Positions 1-11,234 of a stretch of 64,000 bases of DNA are shown one piece after another. Location: contig NC_081547.1 in the NCBI RefSeq assembly GCF_901000735.1, positions 21,824,838-21,888,837 on the forward strand, given 5' to 3'. The notes below the pieces were generated by a model, which made no database searches, was not told the DNA's origin, and was given only the letters and a program-made list of their open reading frames with translations. Numbering within the stretch: the first letter of the stretch is position 1; every line of letters starts with the position of its first letter. This DNA comes from Corylus avellana (taxonomy: Eukaryota > Streptophyta > Magnoliopsida > Fagales > Betulaceae). Both the position numbers and the translations under genes were made by a program.

Positions 1-795
1 ATAATTTATAGGTCCTCAAAGTAGACCAAAATAACAATTAACTTCCTAAAATCAATTTATGTTAAGTAACTTAACAGAATACGTAACTTTTTCACGTCAT
101 ACCCAATAAAAACGCGACACATATTATTAATTTCTGACTTTAAAAAATGACAACAAAATTTTTTCACATCAGCTAAGATTACACATCATCCCTCATTCTA
201 CTTTATATTGCTAAAGTAAATTAACCTAATCTATTCTATCCCTAAAATTTTACTATGTGTATAACCCTCTCTCATTTTCACCTTCCTCGTCATGGTTTGG
301 GAGCATTTTGCGAGAATTTGACCATCACATCTTCTAACCCTTGAAAAATAAATAAAAACAACATTCAAGTTAGTACATTGTGACTAAGTTTTAATTCAAA
401 TTAAGTTGAAGAAAATCAGTTTAGTCCATTTATTATAGTGACATTTGTCTTTAAAGCATGAAAATTGATTTTAAGAAATAAACTGTTGTTTTGGTCTACC
501 CTGAAGACCTATGAATTATTTTTTATACCACGGAGAGTGATTTGTGATTTAGGCCAACTACATGGACCTCTAAATTATTTTTTATATCTGAGTGTGTGTG
601 ATTTATAATTTAAGCTAACCATAATGACCAATTTTGCAATATTTATCCCTTATAATAATAATAACTTCACAAGATTAATATATAAGATCACGAGATTAAT
701 ATATAAAAAATATTAATTTATTAGATAAGGTATACCATATCTAATAAATTAATATTTTTTCAGAAATTGATTGGTTACTTTTTTTTTTTTTTTTT
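1..795. other. AT-rich intergenic DNA without a recognisable gene
   Basis: No coding frame with family resemblance is visible on either strand. The stretch is AT-rich, with a fold-back at 705-760 and a T-run at 779-795 that abuts the first MITE. Most of it shows no recognisable feature. Confidence 0.6.
705..760. repeat. Perfect AT-rich hairpin, 23-bp arms
   Basis: Positions 705-727 and 738-760 are exact reverse complements around a 10-base loop that itself contains the palindrome GGTATACC. Related AT-rich sequence recurs near 1530-1575. It could be a small fold-back MITE core; no target duplication was identified. Confidence 0.6.
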
Positions 796-1032
796 GGGTA
801 ATTATCATTTTCCCCCCATGAATTGCCACTCGATTACAATATACCCTCATCAATTATTAATTTTACATTACGAACCCATCAAAATATCCTTTCACTACCA
901 AAACCCCATTTCCATCAATTAAGGTCATTAAGTCGGACGGTCAACCCATCACGTGCGCGTAAAGTTGGTAGTTAATGGGGGTATATGGCCGGTAATCGAA
1001 TGGTAGTTCATGGGGGGAAAGGATAATTACCC
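796..1032. mobile_element. Fold-back MITE with about 70-bp terminal inverted repeats
   Basis: The left end starts GGGTAATTATC and the right end finishes GATAATTACCC. The inverted similarity extends about 70 bases inward (ccatgaa, cactcgatta, ccaact, tttac on both ends in mirror order). It has no coding capacity. It is flanked by T-run and A-run sequence, so the target duplication cannot be defined. The same family recurs at 1040-1240 and 1963-2372, and a family remnant marks the outer boundary of the large inverted repeat at 2340 and 21676. Confidence 0.7.
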
Positions 1033-1039
1033 AAAAAAA

Positions 1040-1240
1040 AATGCATATGCATTCAAGGCATGTGACGCGCACGTGATGGATTGACCATCCGACTTAACGA
1101 CCTTGACTGTATAAAGGGGGTTTTGGTAACACAATGGTAGTTTGATGGGATCGTAATGTAAAGTTGGTTGCTGATAGGGGTACATATATGGTCATTGAGT
1201 GGTAGTTCATGAGGGGAAAGGATAATTTACAACCTCCCCC
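1040..1240. mobile_element. Partial second copy of the GGTAATTATC MITE family
   Basis: Only the right half is recognisable: the internal section with the 'gacttaacgacc' block, then the reverse complement of the family's left end finishing at 'ggataattta'. It sits directly beside the preceding MITE, so this is a nested or tandem insertion of the same family. Confidence 0.5.
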
Positions 1241-1962
1241 CCCTTTTTGACTAATCAAATTTTAAGAAATTGTTATTTTGTTGTTGAAGTCTAACATATG
1301 CAAGTCAGTTTTGATATGAGAAATGATTAGTCTTAATAATTTGTCCATATTTTCTCTATATTTTCCTACAAATTTAATAGATCAAGTATTAGATTTGTGG
1401 GATCTACCATTGACTTATGTAGGGTTTACATAAGTCCACAAATTTAATGGTTAATTTCTAAGATGAGATGAGAAAAATATTAACACCAGTCATTTCTCTT
1501 TTCGTATTGCAACGCTTATTTGAATAAATATTGATTTATTAGATATGGTCAATAATCTTATTATATCTTAATCTTATGAAGTTATTATTATTAGCTATCT
1601 ATATCAACGTGTGTTCTTGGTATTCTTTCTCATAAGTTCTTGAAATATAATATTTTTCTTATTTTCAAACCGAGAGATATTTTTTTGTGATCCTTATTTG
1701 GTCAAATAATTATGGGAAGGAGGGATTGATTGCCGTGTTTGAAGGTTTAAGGCAATGGCCAGACAGAGATAGCCTTCTGACACTTCTGAAATGGGGACTC
1801 TTTATAATGAAAGTGAAATTAAGTAGGGACTCTTCATAAGCACATGTGCTGGAATATAATGGCTATTCCTACACATCAATTTCACTTGAAGGCAAGTTCG
1901 GCAACAGTCATACTAAGGGTGGCCTTTTGTTACTTCTATTTTCTCAAACTCCAAAATAATTG

Positions 1963-2372
1963 GGGTAATTATTCTTTCCGCTATGAACTACCACTCGATT
2001 ATCATATACTCTTATCAACTACCAACTTTACATTACGATTCATCAAACTACCATTTTGTTACCAAAACCCCCTTCCGATAGTCAAGGTCGTTAAGTCGGA
2101 CAATCAACACATGCCTTGAATGCATATGCAGTTTTTTAGGGGTAATTATCATTTCCCTACATGAATTACCACTCGATTACCATAAACCTCCATCAACTAC
2201 CAACTTTACGCGTACGTGATGGGTTGACCATCGGACTTAACGACCTTAACTGACGAAAATGGAGGTTTTAGTAACAAAATGGCAGTTTGATGGGATTGTA
2301 ATGTAAAGTTAATAGTTAATGGGGTATATGGTAATCGAGTAGTAGTTCATGAGGGAAAGAATAATTACCAAA
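1963..2372. mobile_element. Third copy of the GGTAATTATC MITE family, composite
   Basis: It starts GGGGTAATTATTC, carries a second family start at about 2139 (aggggtaattatc) and ends with the inverted terminus AATAATTACC at about 2370. The internal duplicate end suggests one family member inserted into another. The left arm of the large inverted repeat begins inside this element at 2340. Confidence 0.55.
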
Positions 2373-2938
2373 AAAAAAAAAAAAAATCTCAGTTTCTGTT
2401 TATCTTTTTGTTGACTTCTCTTGGATTTGGTTCAATTTTCCAACAGTCTTTTTTTTTTTTTTTTTTTTATTTTTAAACGTAATTACCATTCTTCCGCACA
2501 TTCTAACTTTGTTAAAAAAAAATTATTCATTTAGTAATTTATATTATGATCCATTCTCTATCATAGTACTATCTTATAAATGGACCTGCAATTATTGTTT
2601 TACCAAAAATCTAGTTAGGTGGGCCCTCGGTGTTTCACCCTTTGAAAGTCTGGAGTTGTAAAAATTATGAACGGTTTTTTGGATTAAATTCGGGGAGATT
2701 GGAAGGTTGAGATTAGAAAGGGTTGAATTGGAAAATGGGAGTTGGCAGTCGTAGGTGGGCATAAATGCACAGGATTTAGACTCAATGGGTCATTTTGAAG
2801 GGGATTGATTCAATGGCTCTTATTGAAGGGGATTGATTAATCAAGGGCCAGAGATGAATGTTATTTTCAAAGGTGCAATAGATGGAGGTGAAAGAGAATG
2901 GTATTTGGCACTTAATGTTGATGGAAGAGAGCAAAGAG

Positions 2939-3559
2939 GGAATAGGATTCCCTCCAGTTTAAAATAGACCGAAGAATATTTAGTTCATGACCAAAATTTT
3001 TTCTTAAAAATCTTAGAACCCCAAATGGGACACTTGTTTTACTAACAAAAAATAATAATAAAATATTATTTCATGTTAAAAAATAATTAAAAAAAAAGGA
3101 GTAGTTGGCTACCCCATCTTGGCTATAGAGGGTGGTCGGACCACCCCATTTTAGTTGGGGTGGCTTGAGAGCCATCCCCAATGGCCGGCCAGGGTTGGCC
3201 GGACCACCTTATGGCCCTTGGGGTGGCCAGACCACCCCAAGGGCCAAACTAAAAAAATAAAAAATAAAAAATTTATTCGGCCCTTGGGGGTGGCCAGACC
3301 ACCCCCAGCACGGGGGTGGTCCGGCCACCCACAAGAGCCAAATAATTTTTTTTTTTTTTTTTTGTTGGTTTTTAAGATTTGGCCCTTGGGGGTGACTAGT
3401 CACCCCATTATTTTTAATTTTTAATTATTTTTCAAATATTTATAATATTTTATTATTTTTTTTATTAATAGGACAGATGTCAAATTTATGGCCTCAGGAT
3501 CTCTTGGCCATTAACTGGATACTCTCCAATCCAAAATAGACTGGAGAGGATCCGGATCC
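2939..3559. mobile_element. Mutator-like MITE, GC-rich core, 9-bp target duplication
   Basis: This 621-bp element is bounded by the 9-bp direct repeat AGCAAAGAG (2930-2938 and 3560-3568). Its ends are related in inverted orientation (GGAATAGGATTCCCTCCAGT against GGATCCGGATCCTCTCCAGT), with looser similarity over about 100 bases. The core at about 3110-3400 is a GC-rich chain of GGTGGCC/GGCCACC blocks that gives open frames on both strands rich in Trp, Gly, His and Pro. Those frames come from the repeat and are not genes. The 9-bp duplication and long inverted ends fit the Mutator superfamily. Confidence 0.8.
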
Positions 3560-3569
3560 AGCAAAGAGA

Positions 3570-5000
3570 GGATTGAGATCTGAAATTTTTTTTAAAAATG
3601 GCATAAATTTCTTCTAAATTAATTTGGAAGAAATTTCATTCAACTTACTTCAATATGAGACAATTAAGTGTCATCTCTCACATATTTTTTTTAAAAAAAT
3701 TTAAGAGTTATTTATTGACATTTTACTAACTTAAGAACCTATACCTTGATTGAATGATCACTTCCCAAAACGATCCACTAGCATTAAATTACTCAATTAT
3801 GATTTTCTTTTAATTAGGAAAAACCAACAGCTTTAGGTCAAATTCCAAAGCAGTGCTCAATGTTTGAGCGAGGAAGCTAGTACTAAAATTCTTTCTTATC
3901 AAAATGGACAAAGTTTTCATTTAACTGGGTTGGAGGAAATTCTTTTAATCTAATCTATAAAAATGACATGTGTCCTTTGAGCATGTGAAAATCACATGTT
4001 TTTTTAATAGTAAGAACAATGTTAGAATAAATTGTATTAAAAATTCATGTGCATCTTACATGTTATTAAAAAAAAGGGACACATGTCATTTTTATAGATT
4101 AGGTTAAAGAAAATTCATCCAACCCAATTTGAAGGAAAACTTTGTCCTTTAAAAATTACTTAAGTTTCCGACTTATGACTTGACCTCTTTTAGTTTGGAC
4201 ACATCCCACGCAAACGGAAAATACCCAAATGGTACTTTCGAAAATTACCATTGATGGGTTGATTAGATCATCACATTTCATTTACAGTAGTATTAGAGTA
4301 GTACCATCAATTTTTACTATAAATTATTTACAAGTTGATATGAAAGTTTATGTGATACTTATAATGTCACTCCTTAAAATATGAATTGCCACGAGACTGT
4401 CTATAGTTTACGAATCCAATCTCAATTGGACAATCTTCTGGCATGTCAATTTCACAAAACCAATCTCAATTTACCAAGTCAGCCTTAGATAGAATAGCCT
4501 AATAAATGGTGAATTCAGTTGCCATGTATTTAAACTACAAAAGTAAGTCATCAAACAAAATCAAAAGTTTGTTTTCTTTTTGAATTTAGTCGTTGAGTTA
4601 CCCAGTGATGCCTTCGAATCTTCCACGTGCGAAATCACTCATCTCACGCAAATCTTTTGTTTAAAAAAAAAAAATAAAAATCATTTATAACTTTAATAGG
4701 ATTTTACATTTACCAAGGCTCTAGCTACAAGCCTACGATCTACGCCTAGAAGAAGGGGAAAAAAAAAATTAGGAATAAGCACATATATATTTTGGTTTTC
4801 ACATTAAACATTCAAAATTAAATATTTAAATTAGGATAATTAAATTCTCTTTATCAACCATGTTACATTAATAGGACACGGCTTAATAGTGATTCAGCAA
4901 ATAAAGACTCTACACATGAGAAAATAATTTTTTGGACAAACAACTTTTTCTGTGGACCCATTAATCATGGATTCGGAAATGAAACCGTCAAACTTGTATA
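3570..5000. other. Upstream region of the left RLP copy
   Basis: Non-coding and AT-rich. It contains one fold-back MITE (3906-4147). No other gene or element is recognised; the sequence is mirrored at about 18970-20440. Confidence 0.6.
3906..4147. mobile_element. Fold-back MITE with about 80-bp inverted ends
   Basis: The left end GGACAAAGTTTTC and right end GAAAACTTTGTCC are inverted copies. Similarity continues inward through 'aatctataaaaatgacatg' and 'catgtcatttttatagatt'. Imperfect 9-bp flanks (tatcaaaat and tttaaaaat) may be an old target duplication. It is 242 bp with no coding content, and is mirrored exactly at 19864-20105. Confidence 0.7.
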
Positions 5001-5002
5001 TA

Positions 5003-5064
5003 CCTATATATATGAGAGGCCTTTCCCTTCGGTGTACACTGGTTTATTATATAGTTGCAAAATA
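5003..5064 (+). promoter_or_regulatory. Putative TATA region of the left RLP copy
   Basis: A TATATATATG stretch near 5005-5014 lies about 50 bases before the chosen ATG at 5065. The right copy has the matching TATATATAGG stretch (+ strand, about 18970). The start site is inferred only from spacing. Confidence 0.4.
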
Positions 5065-5498
5065 ATGAAACAATTTTTGTCAAGAATGGAGTGGCCTAGT
5101 TTTGTGAAAGCTTTGCTGTGGGGTTTACTTGTGTTTCTTCAATTTCATCAGCACAGAGGCTGCTTCCATGAAGAGAGGATTGCTCTGCTTGAGCTGAAGG
5201 CGTTTCTGAAATCCAATATTATTCATGCAGATGTTCTTCCCTCATGGATGGACGACGCAAAGAGTGATTGTTGTCGTTGGGAGAGGGTCACGTGCAACTC
5301 CACCAACTCTCACGTCATCAACCTTTCCCTCTACAACTTAAACCATGATCCTTATTACTATGAATATCGTGATTACCATTGAATATAGTTATTATGAGAA
5401 CCGTTGGTTGCTAAACGTGTCAATGTTGGTGCCATTGAAGGAGCTAAAAAGTCTTAATCTATCCGCCAATTCAATTGGTGGTTGCCTACCAAATGAAG

Positions 5499-7124
5499 GT
5501 ATGTTCTCTCCCGCCCCTCTGCTTTTCCTTTCTTATGCATACATACCACCGACCCCCTCCATAAAAAACAGGGGCAGATCGAAGAATTATATTATGAACG
5601 TCTTTATTCTAGCTAATTCCCTCCACCCAAAAAGAAATAAAAAGCGAAAAGATTTCCTTGAGCCCTTTTGTTCTCTTGGGTGATAAAATTAAGAATTGCA
5701 GGGGTCGGATTTACCTCTTTAATTACAAATATTAATTTATAAAGTTTTATAATTGGTATTTTCTGTTGAATCACGGGTGTCCCGCGTGATTCTGAATTAT
5801 ATTAATAATTACAGCCAGGGGTCGGACCTTCTTCAGCCTTGGAGTTGGAGTATACACATATATATTGTCAGTCTGAATGATTAAGCATCACATTTTACTG
5901 ATGTTGTTGTCTGTGAATTTGATAGTGCTTGGATAAATTCCACTCCAAGAGGGACCATATTGATGGAAAAAAAGTGAAAGACCTCCAGAAAAATAAAATG
6001 AGATCAGGAGGCCTTTTGACAACCTACGAGGTCTCTTTTTACAATAAAGCTATATATGTGGTTACAATGTCATAAAGACAAATATAAAAATCTTATAATC
6101 AAGTCATATTTATAACTTCAATATTCACTAACTCATGTCTAAACTTCAGTTATAGAATAGATTTGCTCCAAGCAGACTCAATCTAATACATAGGTAACTC
6201 ATATTCCTAACTTCGATTTTCTCGGTCATGGGAGTAAAACCCTCACACCGAAACTAATCCTCTTCGACTCAAAGGTCAGGATAAAAACTTTCACCCCAGA
6301 GATTGCTCATGAAAGTATATCTAAGGAGAAGCCAAACCCTTATTCAAAAAAAATAAATAAGCCAGCAAACAGCTACAACAACCGGGGCAAGGGAGGCGAA
6401 GTGCACTGGCCGGCGTGTGATGGACGAGATGGAGCTGTTTTGCGCCAATGGGCAGCTGAGGAGCCAGGGAGCACTGTTGGCCAACACGTGGTTGAGCGAA
6501 ACCAGTTAAGTAGACTAGATCTAGATTTGAAAAACTAGATCTAAAGCCCAACTGATTATGAGGAGGAGAAGAGCGGTGCAGCACGGTGGAGGACGAATTG
6601 AGGCAGGGCAGCATAGCTAAGGGGAGAGGGAGGAAAGAAGAGGGGAGTAAGGGGGAGGGGAAAGGAGGAAGCAAGAGCGCCCTCCTCTCCACAGGGTTTT
6701 TAACCTTGAAGTTATTAAAAAATTAAAGTTAAAACATATATGAAAACATATAACCTTGAAGTTATTATAAAAATAAAATTTCCTACTTCCCTCTCCTCCT
6801 ATCCTTTTTCTGTATTTTCCTTCACCCTCTACACTTCCAAGTAAACCATTGGATAATTTCCATGTTAAGTAAATCCACAATACTTAAAATGAAATGAAAG
6901 CCATATAATGTAAAACTAGATTACTATTGCATTCCATTAGACGAATGGTCATGGGTTGTTACACATATACGTACTGAAGTCTGAAGGAATGCATGTATTG
7001 TATGAATATTTTAGAAGTATAGAACAAGAATTATGTAGTGAACAAACGCCGTTGACAATTAGCATCATTTTTTTAATTAATTTTCCTCATTCAACCAGTA
7101 ACTTTTTCTTTTTCTCTTTTGTAG
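5499..7124 (+). other. Intron 1 of the left RLP copy
   Basis: This long intron includes an open stretch at 6321-6692 (minus) that is rich in Pro, Leu and Ser and lies in GC-rich sequence with simple composition. The same stretch is in the right copy (17366-17659), slightly changed. It resembles no family I know, and I see no splice or start logic for a gene. The rest is AT-rich and featureless. Confidence 0.5.
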
Positions 7125-7652
7125 GATTTGAGAAGATGTCAAGCTTAAGGAATCTGAGAATTTTAGACCTTGGTTATAACTACTTTGATAATAATAGTAT
7201 TCTACAGTCTTTGGGTGCAGTGACATCGCTTGAAACTTTGATTCTTACTCAGAATAAGTTGCAAGGATACTTTCCTGCTCAAGGCGATTTCTTCTATCCT
7301 ATATCTTATGAGAGGATTTATAGTTTGATACATTGATTCCACTTGGTTCTTACTAATTTTCATTTATCTTTAATTTGAAATGCAGAGTTAATTGCATTGA
7401 GAAACTTGAACAAGCTAGATATAAGCTGGAATTACTATAATGGTTCCCTACCACTGCAAGGCAAGTTTTCTGTCATGGAGAGAGTAGTTTAACCGCGGGT
7501 TAGACGCATCAATCATAAGGTTCAAGAGCATGAATATCAATTTGAATGGATCACTCCGAAAATTTTTATCGAGTTGCTTTTGAAATTTTTGTATTGAAGC
7601 ATATATATATATGATGGAATTCTTTTTTGGTCTTCCAATAATGTTCTTCCAG

Positions 7653-7805
7653 GTTTTGAAAGGCTAGTACTACTTCGCAAATTGGAGATATTGAACCTTG
7701 GTTATAGCATTATAGCATCTTTAAGTGGACTTATGTCCCTTAACGCATTGAGTCTTGCAAGGAATTCTTTTGAACTTTGGAATACATTGGAAGCTATTCT
7801 ACTAC
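7653..7805 (+). pseudogene. Dead LRR exon module inside the RLP gene
   Basis: After a good acceptor (ttcttccag) the frame reads GFERLVLLRKLEILNLGYS, nearly the same as the functional exon at 8196. It then lacks the NSFD segment. Where the sister exon has the donor ACTACAG/GTAATC, this copy reads ACTATAGCCGG, so the GT donor is lost and the frame meets a stop. The matching module in the right arm (starting at 16317, minus) is broken the same way, so the damage predates the arm duplication. All modules are phase 1, so skipping it keeps the reading frame. Confidence 0.7.
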
Positions 7806-8983
7806 TATAGCCGGCCTTTTTCCCTTTATATTTATTATTATCATTTCAAATCTCTCTTTAATAGTACTTATTCCGTGATTATGTTCACATATTTATTATC
7901 TATTGATGGCATGCATGCATGTATTGTAGAATTATTCATCACATATAGAGAACAAATTCTGTTGAGGGCACAATTTGATACCTTCCATTGTACTTACTTC
8001 TTACTAATTTTCATTCGAATGCACAATTTGACAAGTGCTCTATAACCATAGGTTATAAGCATCAATCATAAGGTTCAAGCTAGAGTATGAAAATCAATTT
8101 GAAATTGAATATTTCTATCAAATTAATCTTGAATTTTTTTGTATTGAAGCATAAGATGGGGTTCTTTTTTGTGTCTTCCAATCATTTTCTTCCAGGTTTT
8201 GAAAGGCTAGTACTACTTCCAAAGTTGGAGATATTGAACCTTGGTGATAATTCCTTTGATTGTAGCATTATACCATCTCTAAGTGGACTTGCGTCTCTTA
8301 ACACATTGAGTCTTAGACGAAATCATTTGGGATGGTTCAATACAACTACAGGTAATCTAATATCGCTTCCCTTTATATTTATGATCATCATTTCAAAGCT
8401 TCTTTAATTGTACTTTTTCTGTAATTATATGGTCACTTCTTTAGTATCTCTTACAAGCGGACTTACATCCCCTAAAGCTGAACATATATTCTTGATTTAA
8501 AATAATTATCACGAAATACTAGTGATTATCAAGTGATGTTGTCCAGAAGTTTGAATTGTGCATATCTAGTTAGTAAGCTGTAAAATACTATTTTTCGTCT
8601 AAATACTACGAATTGCATACTTGCTTTTTTTTCTTTCTTTTTTTTTTTAATAGATCTACTACAGGTTTTGAAAGCTTGTCAAGATTGGAGAACCTGGAGA
8701 CCTTAGATCTTAGTGCCAACAATTTAAATAGAAGCATCATAGAATCATTGCCTGCAATCAAATCCCTTAAGAATCTGAATCTTAAATGGAACGAAATAAG
8801 CGGATCTTTTCCAATCAAAGGTACATATGTTGATCTTCAGTATTATTTTATAGAAACTGGAAGCAGTTACAATCATATTTGAAATTTTCTTTGTTCTGCT
8901 TTATGTAGAAATATCGGCTTTTGAAAGCTTGGAGAAGTTGGATTTAAGTGATAATTTTCTCAATGGCTCCCAGACAATCCAAG

Positions 8984-11183
8984 GTAATGAGAGGGAGAGA
9001 CACACACTTAAGTTTGAAATTTTCAATTACTTCATAACCATTTTACACACGTCTTTCATATTTCTATTAAACTACTTATTTATTTTATGACACAAGTCAC
9101 AATTTTCTCCACCTGCATTCAATCCTCTGTTTTGTTTTTGATTTTTTTCAAATTTTTACTGCTCAAAGATTTTAGGAAACGTTATATAGATTTCTTCCCC
9201 ACGCAAAATAATGGAAAACTATACCATATTCTTCTTAGTTCCAATTTATACATAAATCTATCTTAATTTTTTTTTACCAAAAATAGAAAACCACCACATA
9301 GGCTATAAAGTTTGCGATCAAAAGAATATAATTTCAATTACAACTGCAAGTGTAGGGTTGGGATGATGTTTATTGTATCTCAATCAATCACTAATATTCA
9401 ATACAAAAATCCTAAATTGTTAAGGTTCCATATGTTGTCATCAGTATTGCAGTTAGTCTACCCTACACGATAACAAATGCAAAATAGAAGCCACCCAAGT
9501 AGCTCATAGAAGATAATTACAAAAGCAGTGTAAAACATTATGAGATTGTATTGCTACATCGATCCCATTTTGTTGATGTTGACTTGAACCACAACAATTG
9601 TTCTTGAATGTCCATCATGTCGGAAATATGCAAAGAAAGTTGTGTGAAACATGAAATGCATTAGTGTGTTTCCCTACATGCATTATAATCAACATTACAT
9701 ATCAGTTACGGTTTCTTGTTGACTTTAACACTAGAGTAGCCAAATTTGTTTAAGCTATAAAACGCTATTTTTCTTCTAAACACTGCAAATTGCATAGTTT
9801 TGTTTTTAATAGATCTATTACAGGTTCGGAAAGCTTGTCAAGATTGGAGAATTTAGAAACCTTAGATCTTAGTGACAACCATTTCGACAAAAGCATCATT
9901 GAATCATTGAGCACAGTCAAATCCCTTAAGAATTTGAGTCTTTATAGGAATCATATGGGAGGATCCTTTCCTGCCAAAGGTATGTTGATCTTCCGTATTA
10001 CTTATAGAAACTTCCAATATTCATGTTTGAAATTTTCTATGTTCTGTTTAACAATGCAGAATTATCAACGTTGACAATCCAAGGTAATGAGAGGGAGAGA
10101 CACACACTTAAGTTTGAAATTTTCAATTACTTCATAACCATTTTACACACATCTTTCATATTTCTATTAAACTACTTATTTATTTTTTGACACAAGTCAC
10201 AATTTTCTCCACCTGCATTCAATCCTCTGTTTTGTTTTTGATTTTTTTCAAATTTTTACTACTCAAAGATTTTAGGAAACGTTATATAGATTTCTTCCCC
10301 ACGCAAAATAATGGAAAACTATACCATACTCTTCTTTGTTCCAATTTATACATAAATCTATCTTAATTTTTTTTTACCAAAAATAGAAAACCACCACATA
10401 GGCTATAAAGTTTGCGATCAAAAGAATATAATTTCAATTACAACTGCAAGTGTAGGGTTGGGATGATGTTTATTGTATCTCAATCAATCACTAATATTCA
10501 ATACAAAAATCCTAAATTGTTAAGGTTCCATATGTTGTTATCAGTATTACAGTTAGTCTACCCTACACGATAACAAATGCAAAATAGAAGCCACCCAAGT
10601 AGCTCATAGAAGATAATTACAAAAGCAGTGTAAAACATTATGAGATTGCATTGCTACATCGATCCCATTTTGTTGATGTTGACTTGAATCACAACAATTG
10701 TTCTTGGATGTCCATCATGTCGGAAATATGCAAAGAAAGTTGTGTGAAGCATGAAATGCATCAGTGTGTTTCCCTACGTGCATTATAATCAACATTACAT
10801 ATCAGTTACGGTTTCTTGTTGACTTTAACACTAGAGTAGCCAAATTTGTTTAAGCTATAAAACGCTATTTTTCTTCTAAACACTGCAAATTGCATAGTTT
10901 TGTTTTTAATAGATCTATTACAGGTTCGGAAAGCTTGTCAAGATTGAAAAACCTAGAAACCTTAGATCTTAGCGGCAATAGATTCCACAAAAGCATCATT
11001 GAGTCATTGAGCGTAGTCAAATCCCTTAAGAATTTCAATCTTGCTGGGAATCATATAAGAGGATCCTTTCCTGCCAAAGGTATATTGATCTTCCGTATTA
11101 CTTATATAAACTTCCAATATTCATGTTTGAAATTTTCTATGTTCTGTTTAACCATGCAGAATTATCAGCTTTTGAAAACTTGG
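8984..11183 (+). repeat. Two tandem 1.1-kb units, each one intron plus two LRR exons
   Basis: The block 8984-10083 is repeated at 10084-11183 with a period of 1100 bases. Each unit holds a long intron (about 840 bp, nearly identical in both) and a 156-bp LRR exon (9824-9979 and 10924-11079), followed by a short exon. The introns are more alike than the variable LRR positions of the exons. This is a recent unequal-crossover expansion of an exon module in an RLP gene. Confidence 0.85.
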
Positions 11184-11234
11184 AGAAGTTGGATTTGGCT
11201 GAGAATCATTTCGATGGCCCCCTAACAATCCAAG

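Larger units (their letters stand above)
2340..10429 (+). repeat. Left arm of a giant inverted repeat carrying the RLP gene
   Basis: The sequence from 2340 to about 10429 reappears in reverse complement at 13489-21676. Paired positions keep a nearly constant sum (2340+21676=24016, 7125+16845=23970, 8820+15150=23970), so indels are few. The arms hold identical MITEs, identical introns and nearly identical RLP exons. They differ by single bases and by a 51-bp deletion in left exon 9. The spacer contains the 100-N gap at 13389-13488, so either a real inverted duplication or a mis-scaffolded second allele would explain it. Confidence 0.9.

Noticed and set aside
3155..3424. Open frames on both strands rich in Trp, Pro, Gly and His (also 20587-20856, 28416-28684, 35780-36013)
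   Set aside because: They follow the palindromic GC-rich repeat core and read on both strands; no start context, splice logic or family match.
6321..6692. Pro/Leu/Ser-rich frame in RLP intron 1 (also 17366-17659)
   Set aside because: The mirror copy has a different length and many changes, no domain is recognisable, and it lies in an intron in antisense orientation.
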